Assembly (NCBI GenBank): GCA_028404565.1
Contig: JAOOBR010000001.1
Coordinates: 62,001-126,000 of the forward strand
Origin: Pseudomonadota bacterium
GTDB taxonomy: Bacteria; Pseudomonadota; Gammaproteobacteria; Magnimaribacterales; D2472
Length of the DNA stretch: 64,000 nt
Direction: 5' to 3'
The notes below the pieces were generated by a model, which was given only the letters and a program-made list of their open reading frames with translations, was not told where the DNA came from and did not search any database. Each line of letters begins with the position of its first letter. The stretch's first letter is position 1. A program made the translations under genes and the position numbers. Positions 25,960-34,085 of the stretch are shown piece after piece.

Positions 25960-27910
25960 TTTCTATGCTCTCAATCTTATGACTTAATAGTTGTTCTTTT
26001 ATTTTTGCTGTTTTCATTTGCTTTTGAATCTCTTCTCGATGAATTCTTTTTTCAAGCCATCTTTTTCTCCATGCTTTTGAGATTTGGTTTTGTGAAATAT
26101 TTCTTGGTTTAGAACTTTTTAATCCAAATATTTCATGCGGTGTACTCTCATAAAGATCACACAAGTATGTGATTCTTTTGTTTTGATGTTGAAAAAAACC
26201 ATCTGATCTAAATCCCAAATTAGACATTGATTCCCTTAATCTTCTCATTCTTGGACTTGTTCCCTCTCCAAACTCATAATTAATTCGAGTAGTTTTACCT
26301 GTAAGGTTCAAATATTTATCAAGGTAATCTTGTGTATCATCGGAGAAATGATAGGTACCATACCCCATGGATTCTCCTAAGTTTTCCCAGTTAATTCTTT
26401 GCTCCTTCTTTCCTTTGAGAATATTTATCTTAAGTCTGTTGTATTGAGATGAGCCTACTCCATAAATACTTGTGGTTGTTATACATCTTAAAGTTGAAGA
26501 TTTCCTGATATTTCTTCCAGCCATCTTTCTAGCAATCTCTCTTTCAGAATTCTTGTATCTATTGTGAAAAATATCTCTGGCTTCATTGGAAGCCATAAGA
26601 AGCGCAACTAATTTTCCTGAAATAAGGCTGTTATATGGGAATATACCCCCACAAACACTAAGATCCATTACATCAGAATCCATTACTGATGTTCTTTTAG
26701 CAGTTATAAACCCTCCAAGCAAATCCAGAAATTTGGAATTTTTGTCAACATCTTCTAACTTTAAGTCGAACTTCTTTTTATCTTTTTTTAACTCGTTCAA
26801 GGTAATTTTTCTTTTTACAAGTTTGCTCAGTTTATCCGCCCTCTTAGCTTTAAAAAGAAGGAAGTCCATTTCACCTTTGAGTGAATCAAATTTCTTATTC
26901 TTTATGGTAGCTGTATCCCAACTAGCATTTAAATTCCTGAATTTGCTTCCTAGTATTTCCCAGTGCTTTTTAGCTTCTTTACTCTCTTCAATAAGTTCCA
27001 AAATATTTGTCTCTTTAGGCATCCTCCAGTTAATTTTTGGAAGGTCATCTATTTTTAGGGCTTTTAAACTTTTGTTTATGTCTTCGCCTATCCAAATGAT
27101 AATTTGATCTAATGAAATACTTTCTTCATGAGCAAATTCTAAAAATGATTCTTTAGTAAGTCTAAGACGCTTATCCCTTGGTCCTAATCCAATAACTGGG
27201 CTTGCCATCATTGCAATTCCCATTATGGGATGATTTGGTCTTGCCTTATTTCTAATAAGAAAAGGCAGGGATCTGCCCGGATTGGTCTTGTACTCTAATG
27301 ACCAGGTAAGCCTAAAATATCTCCAAATTTCTGTAAGTTTAATGTTGGTAAATTGATCTTTTAAATCTGATCTTACTTCTTGAAGATAAGGATCAATCAC
27401 GGGTTTAAGGCAATCATCCTTATTTTCATCAAAGCTAATTAAGCAATCCTCTATTAACGTTTTAGGATCATCGATCAAAAGCTCAATTGTTTCTCGTGTT
27501 TTGGTTGCAGTATGCATTCTTTGGATAAAGTTCCTTACTGAACTCTTTGTAAATTGTTTATTTGCTCCAATTAGATGACCCTCTCTAATCCTTCCCTTTG
27601 CTTGGCTTAGACTCTCTGACTTTCTTTTGAGTTGCGGTGGTGAAGCGTGAATCTCCTGCCTTTCATTAATATCTTCTTCCTCAACATTGTCTCTTACTTT
27701 GATGTCCCACCCTTGATCTGTAAGGTCAGCTATAACTGAAAATATAGTTAGCTCTCTTAGGTTTTTGTTTGTTTGTTTCTGAGTTGATAAATATCTTCGA
27801 ATAGCACTCGCTAAAGAATTTTTCTCTTTAGATTTTAAGCTTTCAGCTTTAATTAGCTCATAGCGAGAGGCTAACTTATTATTGATTTCTTTTGGTATTT
27901 CTATTCGCAT
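25952..27910 (-). CDS. Large DUF4338 (DruA-like) protein
   Basis: The 652-aa protein contains the recognisable DUF4338 core. It begins at about residue 197 with RYFRLTWSLEYKTNPGRSLP, then HPIMGIAMMASPVIGLGPRD. Further on come FPYNSLISGKLVALLMASNE (about 405-450) and ITTTSIYGVGSSQYNRL (about 475-490), then an aromatic GYGTYHF. DUF4338 is the domain of DruA in type I Druantia antiphage systems. This copy is longer than usual, with about 195 extra N-terminal residues and an insertion of about 130 residues between the two core halves. No large DruE helicase is present; the neighbours are a GHKL ATPase upstream and a 305-aa unknown downstream. The biochemical activity of DUF4338 is not known to me. 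Confidence 0.85.
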   Translation of the reverse strand: MRIEIPKEINNKLASRYELIKAESLKSKEKNSLASAIRRYLSTQKQTNKNLRELTIFSVIADLTDQGWDIKVRDNVEEEDINERQEIHASPPQLKRKSESLSQAKGRIREGHLIGANKQFTKSSVRNFIQRMHTATKTRETIELLIDDPKTLIEDCLISFDENKDDCLKPVIDPYLQEVRSDLKDQFTNIKLTEIWRYFRLTWSLEYKTNPGRSLPFLIRNKARPNHPIMGIAMMASPVIGLGPRDKRLRLTKESFLEFAHEESISLDQIIIWIGEDINKSLKALKIDDLPKINWRMPKETNILELIEESKEAKKHWEILGSKFRNLNASWDTATIKNKKFDSLKGEMDFLLFKAKRADKLSKLVKRKITLNELKKDKKKFDLKLEDVDKNSKFLDLLGGFITAKRTSVMDSDVMDLSVCGGIFPYNSLISGKLVALLMASNEARDIFHNRYKNSEREIARKMAGRNIRKSSTLRCITTTSIYGVGSSQYNRLKINILKGKKEQRINWENLGESMGYGTYHFSDDTQDYLDKYLNLTGKTTRINYEFGEGTSPRMRRLRESMSNLGFRSDGFFQHQNKRITYLCDLYESTPHEIFGLKSSKPRNISQNQISKAWRKRWLEKRIHREEIQKQMKTAKIKEQLLSHKIESIESE

Positions 27911-27937
27911 CTTTATCTCTTAAGGTTAGCAAGAATG

Positions 27938-27967
27938 GTTGGAGTAAGGTTAAGAACCCACTCCAAC
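27938..27967. other. Stable hairpin between the GHKL and DUF4338 genes
   Basis: GTTGGAGT (27938-27945) and ACTCCAAC (27960-27967) pair perfectly, and the 14-base loop contains a further GGTT/AACC pair (27948-27951 with 27955-27958). It fills most of the 80-base gap between two genes of one operon, where nearly every other junction in the island overlaps. No T-run follows on the minus strand, so termination is unlikely; RNA processing, differential stability or a protein-recognised DNA hairpin are possible. Confidence 0.45.
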
Positions 27968-27990
27968 TCATCATTGCGTTTCAGTTATTA

Positions 27991-29784
27991 TTAGCTTGCT
28001 TTGGATAACTCTTTCTTAAGTTTTTTGAATGAGTCATTCATCATAGAGGACCAAAAACTGATTTCACGAGCATAAAAAGCCTCGTTCATATCATTGATAT
28101 AGTACCTCTCAGCAAGTGTCATCAAGAAAGCCTCAATGTATTGTCTAATATCACCATTCGAAGATGGATTCATATAGAAGTCTTTGTAGAAAACATGAGC
28201 TGTATTAAGATCAACTCTAAGCTCATTCCCAAAAACCGAGATGAATATGAAATCACCGCCAGGAACATTTATCGTTCCATGTCTGAACACCCTCTTTTTA
28301 TTAGTTTGTTCGCCAGTAATATCTTTCTTCTTTGATTCAATATTTTCTTCAGTCAATTCCTGATTCTGGTCAAGAAGTTGCTTCTTGGCAGCTTCAGTAA
28401 CTTTCTCATCACCTATTTTCAATATGTGCTCTTCTTCGACTGGAAGAGGATTTTGAAAAGAAGATGCTTCAGCTGACGCAATTTCAGATGGCCTTGGACC
28501 ATCGTCATCAGATCTATCATTCTCGTCTCTCAAGATATCTGACTCTTCAGTGCATCTTTTCCTCAAATCACTTAGCATTGGAAAAAACATCTTCGAATTC
28601 TCCAAGATGTCCCAAACCTCTGCCTTAGGCATAGCCTGTTGTTTAGTTGTTGTTATGCTAAACAAGTTATCAAGCGACGCATCGAAGTCAAGAACCACTT
28701 TAAACCAAGCATCATTGTTCCCAAAGACTTTTACTAAAGGTCTCTTTGGAGCATTTGGCCAAATTGACGCAGGTATCCTTGAAATGCAATCAATTATCCT
28801 GCCATTTCTAGAAATGATAAAACCGTTGTATTCTCTAGTCACACGGCCTCTAACCTTTGTAGTATCGATTTCTTTACTAACAAATTTGGGTCCTAAGTAA
28901 GCAAAACTGACTCTAAGTTTCCCCTTTTGTCCTGTAATTTCATCGGTTAGAGTAAATTCCTGAGAAGGCAATTGAACTGCTTTAGAACCACCTATGTCAT
29001 AAGCTACGCCCTTAGGATCAGAGAATGTTGGATCAATTGGTAAAACCATCTCTTCACACACACTCATACTAATCCTATCTAGATACTTATGAAATGTTGC
29101 ACCTAAGTGATGTATAAGATGAGTTTTAAGTCCATTCAATGACTTATTGGTTAAGCAATGTCTATTGAGATCAGACATGACAACAATAGTTCCAGACTTG
29201 AAGCCACCAAAATCATCGTCAGTGATTTTCTGAAGATGTTTTGGCAATGCTTTAATAGAGGTTGCCTCTGGCATTAACATATCACCTGTCTTCTTGTCAG
29301 TGTATTCTCCTTTCGAGCAAGCATTAAGATCAAATGACAATTCATAGATTGGCTTGCCAGGTTCCTTAGAGTACACCGTCATAACATTGCCCTGACTCAT
29401 GCATGATGCAGGCAAGCCAAAACCGTATCTTCCAAATAAATCAGAAGAGCCTTCTCTGTCTGTACCTCCAAAAGTCATTGCATATCTTAGAGTTACATCA
29501 TCCATACCAAATCCATTATCAGCAAAGATTAATTCGGTTATTTGGTTTTTGTTATCACCATAACGGATTTCAATAGATACCTTGGATGCATTAGCTTCAA
29601 TACTATTGTCAATAATTTCTGCAGCTGCTGAGCCGGTACTTTTATATCCAATACTTTGAATTGATCTCACAAACGCATCATTAGCTGCGATTGTGAACTT
29701 AGTTTTACTATCAACAAGTTTTTTGACAAAAGCTGCTCTTCTGTCTTTTTGCTTGTTTGTTGCTAAATTATTTACGTTTACCAT
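27991..29784 (-). CDS. GHKL (MutL/MORC/Hsp90-type) ATPase
   Basis: This 597-aa protein has the Bergerat ATP-binding fold: N-box AAEIIDNSIEA (Glu56, Asn60), G1 ADNGFGMD (88-95) and G2 FGRYGFGLP (117-125). A transducer-like alpha/beta region follows (about 230-400), with a charged linker (about 420-500) and a C-terminal domain of unknown type. The layout fits the MORC-like/MutL-related GHKL ATPases known from restriction-modification neighbourhoods, not histidine kinases, since no kinase H-box is present. The AGGAGG ribosome site overlaps the stop of the small HTH-like gene, so expression is coupled. With DUF4338 next door, it is likely an ATP-gated clamp or switch of module D. Confidence 0.88.
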   Translation of the reverse strand: MVNVNNLATNKQKDRRAAFVKKLVDSKTKFTIAANDAFVRSIQSIGYKSTGSAAAEIIDNSIEANASKVSIEIRYGDNKNQITELIFADNGFGMDDVTLRYAMTFGGTDREGSSDLFGRYGFGLPASCMSQGNVMTVYSKEPGKPIYELSFDLNACSKGEYTDKKTGDMLMPEATSIKALPKHLQKITDDDFGGFKSGTIVVMSDLNRHCLTNKSLNGLKTHLIHHLGATFHKYLDRISMSVCEEMVLPIDPTFSDPKGVAYDIGGSKAVQLPSQEFTLTDEITGQKGKLRVSFAYLGPKFVSKEIDTTKVRGRVTREYNGFIISRNGRIIDCISRIPASIWPNAPKRPLVKVFGNNDAWFKVVLDFDASLDNLFSITTTKQQAMPKAEVWDILENSKMFFPMLSDLRKRCTEESDILRDENDRSDDDGPRPSEIASAEASSFQNPLPVEEEHILKIGDEKVTEAAKKQLLDQNQELTEENIESKKKDITGEQTNKKRVFRHGTINVPGGDFIFISVFGNELRVDLNTAHVFYKDFYMNPSSNGDIRQYIEAFLMTLAERYYINDMNEAFYAREISFWSSMMNDSFKKLKKELSKAS

Positions 29785-29793
29785 ATTATCCTC

Positions 29794-30162
29794 CTATGCT
29801 GATAAAGCAGTTTGTTCAAGTGAGTTTTGGATATGTGCTGGTAATGCGCATGGGCTATCACTTGAGATTAACATTCTATCCTTTGAAAAAAAGATACCCT
29901 GGTTAGATGTAAAAAATAACAATCCCTTACACTTAATATTGCCTAGTAGTTTGTAGGTTTTATTGAAGCCAAATTCAATTTTTTTTGCAGCCTCACTAAT
30001 ATTACATCCTTGATAGACCATATAATCAAATAACAAATATTCATCATCAGTTAATTGATCAGAAAATTTCATTAGTAGATTTTTATCTACAAATGAAAAT
30101 AAGTTATATGTTTGAAGTACGTATTTAGACAATACGCCTTCGCTCGTTTTGTTGTTATACAT
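29794..30162 (-). CDS. Small HTH-like protein heading module D
   Basis: A 122-aa protein. Residues about 40-85 (LTDDEYLLFDYMVYQGCNI, then SEAAKKIEFGFNKTYKLLGN) resemble a winged or tri-helical helix-turn-helix, with SEAAKKI as the first HTH helix and FNKTYKLL as a possible recognition helix. It is the first gene of the GHKL-DUF4338 operon and faces a 167-base intergenic region with inverted repeats, the usual position for a local regulator. No ligand domain is evident. The HTH call is by pattern; an alternative is a small structural subunit of the system. Confidence 0.6.
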   Translation of the reverse strand: MYNNKTSEGVLSKYVLQTYNLFSFVDKNLLMKFSDQLTDDEYLLFDYMVYQGCNISEAAKKIEFGFNKTYKLLGNIKCKGLLFFTSNQGIFFSKDRMLISSDSPCALPAHIQNSLEQTALSA

Positions 30163-30195
30163 AATTTTATCTCCATGTATAAAGTTAATATTTAT

Positions 30196-30266
30196 ACCAG
30201 GAGTAAGTTAGATAGAAATTGTTTTTCTAACCAGTCGATTTTAGACCAGTACAACCAATTCCTGGT
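30196..30266. promoter_or_regulatory. Inverted repeats upstream of module D
   Basis: The divergent gap 30163-30329 holds GTTAGA/TCTAAC (30207-30212 with 30226-30231) and, around it, ACCAGGA/TCCTGGT (30196-30202 with 30260-30266). They lie 34-104 bases from the start of the HTH-like gene and might be its operators. None resembles the WYL-regulon motif, so module D appears separately controlled. Short repeats like these can arise by chance in AT-rich DNA. Confidence 0.25.
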
Positions 30267-30329
30267 GACCTTGAAAGAAATAAATTCCTTCAACGTCTAT
30301 ACTAGCATCTTTTTTGTTAGAATTCTCCG

Positions 30330-30671
30330 ATGGAAGTGAAAAATATTTTTATAGTTTTCAATAATCATGATTTTAAACCTATATTCTTAGGTAGTTCTAA
30401 ATCAAAATCTGCTGAATGTATTAGATCTATTTTTGCCGATGCAATGAGTAATAAAAAGGATGTGCTTTCTAAATGGGTGAATGAGCAATGGGATAATGAC
30501 ATTGAAGTTTTGTTTCATGAACTACATTCTGAGTTGACTGATGAGCAAGTAAAGCATTACGAAAAAGAATGGAGACAAACCCTAAGCGGACTAATTGTTG
30601 GTAAATGCATGAAGTCATCAACTGAAAAGGAAGTAAAACTCATCGAAGGATTAAAAGAAATCTACGAATAA
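30330..30671 (+). CDS. Hypothetical protein at the island edge
   Basis: A 113-aa protein of unknown family, acidic, with a beta-like start (NIFIVFNNHDFKPIFLG) and a helical rest rich in Glu, Lys and Trp. It is divergent from the module D operon and convergent with arsC, 2 bases away. No clear ribosome site precedes the ATG, which lowers confidence. By position it is either the last island gene or a flanking host gene. Confidence 0.55.
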   Translation: MEVKNIFIVFNNHDFKPIFLGSSKSKSAECIRSIFADAMSNKKDVLSKWVNEQWDNDIEVLFHELHSELTDEQVKHYEKEWRQTLSGLIVGKCMKSSTEKEVKLIEGLKEIYE

Positions 30672-30673
30672 GA

Positions 30674-31090
30674 TTAAGAATTCTCAATAAAAAATTTCTT
30701 CAACAACTTAAATATATTTTCTCTGGTTCTTCGGAATTCTTTTTCTAATTGTTGATCTGAATAACTGTCGTTATCTGGATCTTCATTTGCCCAATGGATT
30801 TTTTTTGCTTTGTTGTTAAGAGTTGGGCAGAATTCCTCAGCACATAAAGTTATTATGAAATCAACATCATTCATAAACTCCTTTTCAAGATCTTCTAAAC
30901 TCTTAGATTCATAATTTGAAATATCAATTCCTATTTCTTTCATAGTACTAATAGCATTTTTATGCACTGATCCACTTGGTTGAGACCCTGCACTTTTAAT
31001 GTTGTGTTCTGAGCCCATCATCGATTTTGCAAGTCCTTCGGCTATTTGACTTCGAGCTGAGTTGCCAACACAGAGAAACAAGATATTCAT
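30674..31090 (-). CDS. arsC: Arsenate reductase / low-molecular-weight phosphatase family
   Basis: The 138-aa protein has the P-loop CX5R(S/T) of low-molecular-weight tyrosine phosphatases at its N terminus (CVGNSARS, Cys7 and Arg13), the general-acid Asp in NEDPD near residue 100, and the redox pair in LCAEEFC typical of thioredoxin-coupled ArsC. Together these favour arsenate reductase over a protein tyrosine phosphatase, reducing arsenate to arsenite with a Cys relay. No ArsR or arsenite pump gene is beside it, so it works as a stand-alone gene here. It marks the return to ordinary genes after the island. Confidence 0.85.
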   Translation of the reverse strand: MNILFLCVGNSARSQIAEGLAKSMMGSEHNIKSAGSQPSGSVHKNAISTMKEIGIDISNYESKSLEDLEKEFMNDVDFIITLCAEEFCPTLNNKAKKIHWANEDPDNDSYSDQQLEKEFRRTRENIFKLLKKFFIENS

Positions 31091-31127
31091 AGTTAAATTT
31101 GGGCAGGGTTAACCTGCCCAATGAGAG

Positions 31128-31559
31128 TTATTTAAAGTTTACTTTTCTTAAAACAACAAGGTCTACGATTTCTCGCATATCTCCATAGCCGCCAGCTATT
31201 TCACTTTGCTCTTCTTCAGAAATCTTTTTTCTCCATGCTTCAACAAACTCCTCATATTTTTCTTTATCAGGACCCATTGCAGCTAGGTTTTCATAGGTTA
31301 TTGTTAAAAATACATTTGGATCTGTGCCCGCAGTGCTTGCTGTATAAACGGCACAACTCACAATATGTCCAAGCTCTTTTTGTATTTCACAAGAATCTAC
31401 CCAAGTACTTTTTATCCCCATTAGGTAATCATCAAGCATGTTTGGTTTTACTTTAACTACAGTCATTTCTGTAACTTGCTCAGCAGGCTCATAATCTACC
31501 CAGATTTCAGCAAGGCTAAAGAAAGGAACAAGTAGTGACAAAAATAGAATTTTTTTCAT
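31128..31559 (-). CDS. Small secreted protein of unknown function
   Basis: A 143-aa protein with a clear signal peptide (KKILFLSLLVPFFSLAE), so probably periplasmic. The mature part alternates strands and helices (MTVVKVKPNMLDDYLMGIK, VFLTITYENLAAMG), somewhat like a dimeric alpha-beta barrel such as the antibiotic-monooxygenase-like fold, but without a motif to prove it. Two cysteines (SCEIQ and SCAVY) could form a disulphide. A GGAGG-type ribosome site precedes the ATG. It stands alone between arsC and the divergent sulfotransferase gene. Confidence 0.75.
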   Translation of the reverse strand: MKKILFLSLLVPFFSLAEIWVDYEPAEQVTEMTVVKVKPNMLDDYLMGIKSTWVDSCEIQKELGHIVSCAVYTASTAGTDPNVFLTITYENLAAMGPDKEKYEEFVEAWRKKISEEEQSEIAGGYGDMREIVDLVVLRKVNFK

Positions 31560-31645
31560 AATTTCCTCCTAAATTTCTAAGTAACTACGATACCACTAGA
31601 CTCAAAGAAATTGAAAAAATATTTTGATACCATTAATGAGTAGAA

Positions 31646-32749
31646 ATGAAAATATCAAAAGAAAAGCTGCTAAATAAAACTACCTCTCATGAACCTGAAT
31701 TTATTGAGGCATTGGAACTTTTAGTAGATGACATTAATGCAAATAAAGAAATAAATATGTTTGGCATTATTGCTTTTATGCATCAATTGCATAATCGAAT
31801 GAATGTTAGAGAGAAGATTTATAAGTTTGCAGCAAATAAAGATATGCCTGATCCAGCAGCACCTATTATCGTAACAGGCCTTCCTAGATCAGGAACTACT
31901 TTTCTCTTTGATATTCTCTGTAATGATGAAGATCATAGAAGTCCGCTTTACTGGGAAATAACTAGACCCCTTCCATGGCTAGAAAAAGGAAGTTGGCGAG
32001 AATCGCTTAGGATTTTTGCAACTGATGCTGAGCTTCGTTTTGCCAGGCTTGTAGTGCCCATGCTCGATACCATGCACAAGTTGCGAGCTCTATCTCCTGA
32101 GGAGTGTGAGCAATTTAATACAGTAACTGCAAAGAGTGTTGTCTATATTTATATGTCTCATCTTCCAAACTATAAAAAGTTTCTAATGGAAACAGATTTT
32201 ACAAATGTATTTGAGTGGCATAAAAAGTTTTTCCAAATCTTAGAACTCTCAGGAAGACCTACAAACTGGCTATTCAAAGATCCATCGCATATTGAACACA
32301 TTCCTGAAATCTTAAAGATTTATCCAAAAGCAAGATTCATTCACATATTTAGAGATCCTATAAAATCAATTACCTCAACTTGCAGTCTTACTGAAAAACT
32401 TTGGAATGGATTGTGTAATCAAATCGATAGAGAACTTATTGGGAAACAAACGATTGAGTTTTGGGAGAATGCAATATTAAAAAATAAAGAAGGCAGGACT
32501 TTGCTCGATTCAACAACAAACCTTGATATCGATTATGCTGATTTCATTAAAGACCCTATTGCGACAATGGAGAATATTTATGATTTTATTGATAAGCCCT
32601 TTGAGGAAAGCATAAAAACCAAAATGGAATTTTATATAAAGAATCATAAGAAACATAAGCATGGAAAGCACCACTATGAGCTCAAAGATTATGGTTTGAC
32701 TGAGGAAATTATAGAAGATCGCATTGCCTCTAAATGGCAAATAAACTAG
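31646..32749 (+). CDS. Sulfotransferase family protein
   Basis: This 367-aa protein has the PAPS-binding P-loop [11 protein letters not shown] (about 76-86), with the 3'-phosphate motif region [13 protein letters not shown] (about 232-244) and a conserved WLFKDPSH before it. It would transfer sulfate from 3'-phosphoadenylyl sulfate to a hydroxyl or amine; the substrate cannot be told. Bacterial members of this type act on lipids, polysaccharides or small metabolites. It has no signal peptide. It is followed within 35 bases by ppiB on the same strand. Confidence 0.88.
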   Translation: MKISKEKLLNKTTSHEPEFIEALELLVDDINANKEINMFGIIAFMHQLHNRMNVREKIYKFAANKDMPDPAAPIIVTGLPRSGTTFLFDILCNDEDHRSPLYWEITRPLPWLEKGSWRESLRIFATDAELRFARLVVPMLDTMHKLRALSPEECEQFNTVTAKSVVYIYMSHLPNYKKFLMETDFTNVFEWHKKFFQILELSGRPTNWLFKDPSHIEHIPEILKIYPKARFIHIFRDPIKSITSTCSLTEKLWNGLCNQIDRELIGKQTIEFWENAILKNKEGRTLLDSTTNLDIDYADFIKDPIATMENIYDFIDKPFEESIKTKMEFYIKNHKKHKHGKHHYELKDYGLTEEIIEDRIASKWQIN

Positions 32750-32783
32750 TATTAATAAACATTTAAATTTAAAAGGTATGAGT

Positions 32784-33299
32784 ATGACAAAAACAGTTAT
32801 TGCAGTGGTTATTTCAACTTCCCTTGGTGATATTAGTTTAGAGCTTGATAAAGAAAAGGCTCCAGGTACAGTTGAAAATTTTATTAATCTTGTTGAATCT
32901 GGATACTACGATGAGACTATCTTTCATAGAGTAATTGATGGTTTTATGGTTCAAGGAGGAGGCTTAACAGCTGATATGAGAACCAAGCCTTCTGGTACTC
33001 AACCAATTCAAAATGAAGCTAATAATGGCTTACCAAATGATAGAGGAACTATTGCTATGGCAAGAACTGGTGACCCTCATTCAGCTACAAGTCAATTTTT
33101 CATTAACCATAAAGACAATAGTTTCTTAAATCATTCATCAGAAACTATGCGTGGCTGGGGATATGCAGTATTTGGTAAGGTAACAGATGGAATGGATGTT
33201 GTTGATGCAATTGCTGTGGTTGATACCGGTAACTTTCAACAGTATGCTGATGTTCCAGTTGAGCCAATTATGATTCAATCGATATCTGTTATGGAATGA
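32784..33299 (+). CDS. ppiB: Cyclophilin-type peptidyl-prolyl isomerase
   Basis: Cyclophilins catalyse cis-trans isomerisation of prolyl bonds. The 171-aa protein shows the active-site set [31 protein letters not shown] and [12 protein letters not shown]. An ATG 6 bases further upstream (32778) is possible, but AAAAGG is better spaced for the one at 32784. The hydrophobic N terminus (TVIAVVIST) is the first strand, not a signal peptide, so the enzyme is cytosolic PpiB-type. It overlaps lpxH by 4 bases (ATGA), as ppiB-lpxH pairs commonly do in gammaproteobacteria. Confidence 0.94.
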   Translation: MTKTVIAVVISTSLGDISLELDKEKAPGTVENFINLVESGYYDETIFHRVIDGFMVQGGGLTADMRTKPSGTQPIQNEANNGLPNDRGTIAMARTGDPHSATSQFFINHKDNSFLNHSSETMRGWGYAVFGKVTDGMDVVDAIAVVDTGNFQQYADVPVEPIMIQSISVME

Positions 33300-34024
33300 A
33301 TCCAATATACTTCATTTCAGATCTACATCTAAGTTCAGTTGAGTCACCTACTACTAAATCATTCTTTGATTTTTTAGATAACAAAATATCTACTCCTACC
33401 AGTCTTTATATACTAGGTGATTTATTTGAGGTTTGGATTGGAGATGATGATGATAGTGAGCTTGCAGAAGTTATTCATTCTAAGCTGAGTGATTTTGCGA
33501 GCAAAGGGAATAAGCTATTTTTTATTGCTGGCAATAGAGATTTTCTGCTTGATAAAAGTTTCGCAGCTTCAGCAGATGTTGAAATCCTTGAGGACCCCTA
33601 CACAATAACCTTTAACGAAATGAAAATTATCATCAGTCATGGTGATTTTTTGTGCACTCATGACTCAGAATATATGGACTTTAGAACACAAGTCCGATCT
33701 CAGGCTTGGAAGGATGACTTTCTCAGCAAACCCCTAAAGGAGAGAAAAAAAATTGCTGACGATATGAGGGATGCCAGTAAATCTGCTAGCAAAAATAAAT
33801 CCTCTGAAATAACTGACGTAAATTTAGATGATGTAGATTCGTTTCTTCAAAAAGAAAGGCCAAATCTTTTCATTCATGGCCATACTCATCGACCTGATCT
33901 TCATGATTTAGATTATGGAGATTATTCAACCCAGCGAATTGTTTTGGGAGATTGGGACACTTTCGGATGGTGCTTAAAACTTGATGCCAATGGTCCTGAT
34001 TTATTTAAATTCAAGATTGAATAA
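33296..34024 (+). CDS. lpxH: UDP-2,3-diacylglucosamine diphosphatase
   Basis: LpxH hydrolyses UDP-2,3-diacylglucosamine to lipid X in lipid A synthesis on the inner membrane face. The 242-aa calcineurin-like phosphoesterase has the metal-binding motifs in order: SDLHL (9-13), [12 protein letters not shown] (about 41-52), AGNRDF (about 80), [10 protein letters not shown] (about 113) and [12 protein letters not shown] (about 196). Its presence shows a standard lipopolysaccharide pathway. It overlaps ppiB by 4 bases and ends about 20 bases before the SOS box of umuD. Confidence 0.95.
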   Translation: MNPIYFISDLHLSSVESPTTKSFFDFLDNKISTPTSLYILGDLFEVWIGDDDDSELAEVIHSKLSDFASKGNKLFFIAGNRDFLLDKSFAASADVEILEDPYTITFNEMKIIISHGDFLCTHDSEYMDFRTQVRSQAWKDDFLSKPLKERKKIADDMRDASKSASKNKSSEITDVNLDDVDSFLQKERPNLFIHGHTHRPDLHDLDYGDYSTQRIVLGDWDTFGWCLKLDANGPDLFKFKIE

Positions 34025-34046
34025 AGCGTTGAAACCTCTTTAAAAG

Positions 34047-34066
34047 TACTGTATATTTATACAGTA
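34047..34066. promoter_or_regulatory. LexA (SOS) box before umuD
   Basis: TACTGTATATTTATACAGTA is a perfect 20-base palindrome-like LexA site with the gammaproteobacterial CTG-N10-CAG core. It ends 19 bases before the umuD ATG and should make the umuD-membrane protein-umuC operon DNA-damage inducible through the LexA encoded at 58408-59016. Confidence 0.93.
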
Positions 34067-34085
34067 TTTTTAGCACTCCTATATT

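Noticed and set aside
26586-27107. 173-codon open frame antisense to the DUF4338 gene
   Set aside because: It is Ser/Leu/Phe-rich, as expected from the complement of a Lys/Glu-rich gene, and the sense frame is a clear DUF4338 protein.
27991-29784. GHKL protein as a two-component histidine kinase
   Set aside because: There is no H-box, sensor or membrane segment, and the motifs fit the MutL/MORC/Hsp90 branch.
2641-31090. tRNA-Asn as integration site of the island with a 3'-end repeat at the right boundary
   Set aside because: I looked for a copy of the tRNA 3' end (GTTCGATCCACACC) near 30.1-31.1 kb and found none; there is also no integrase gene.
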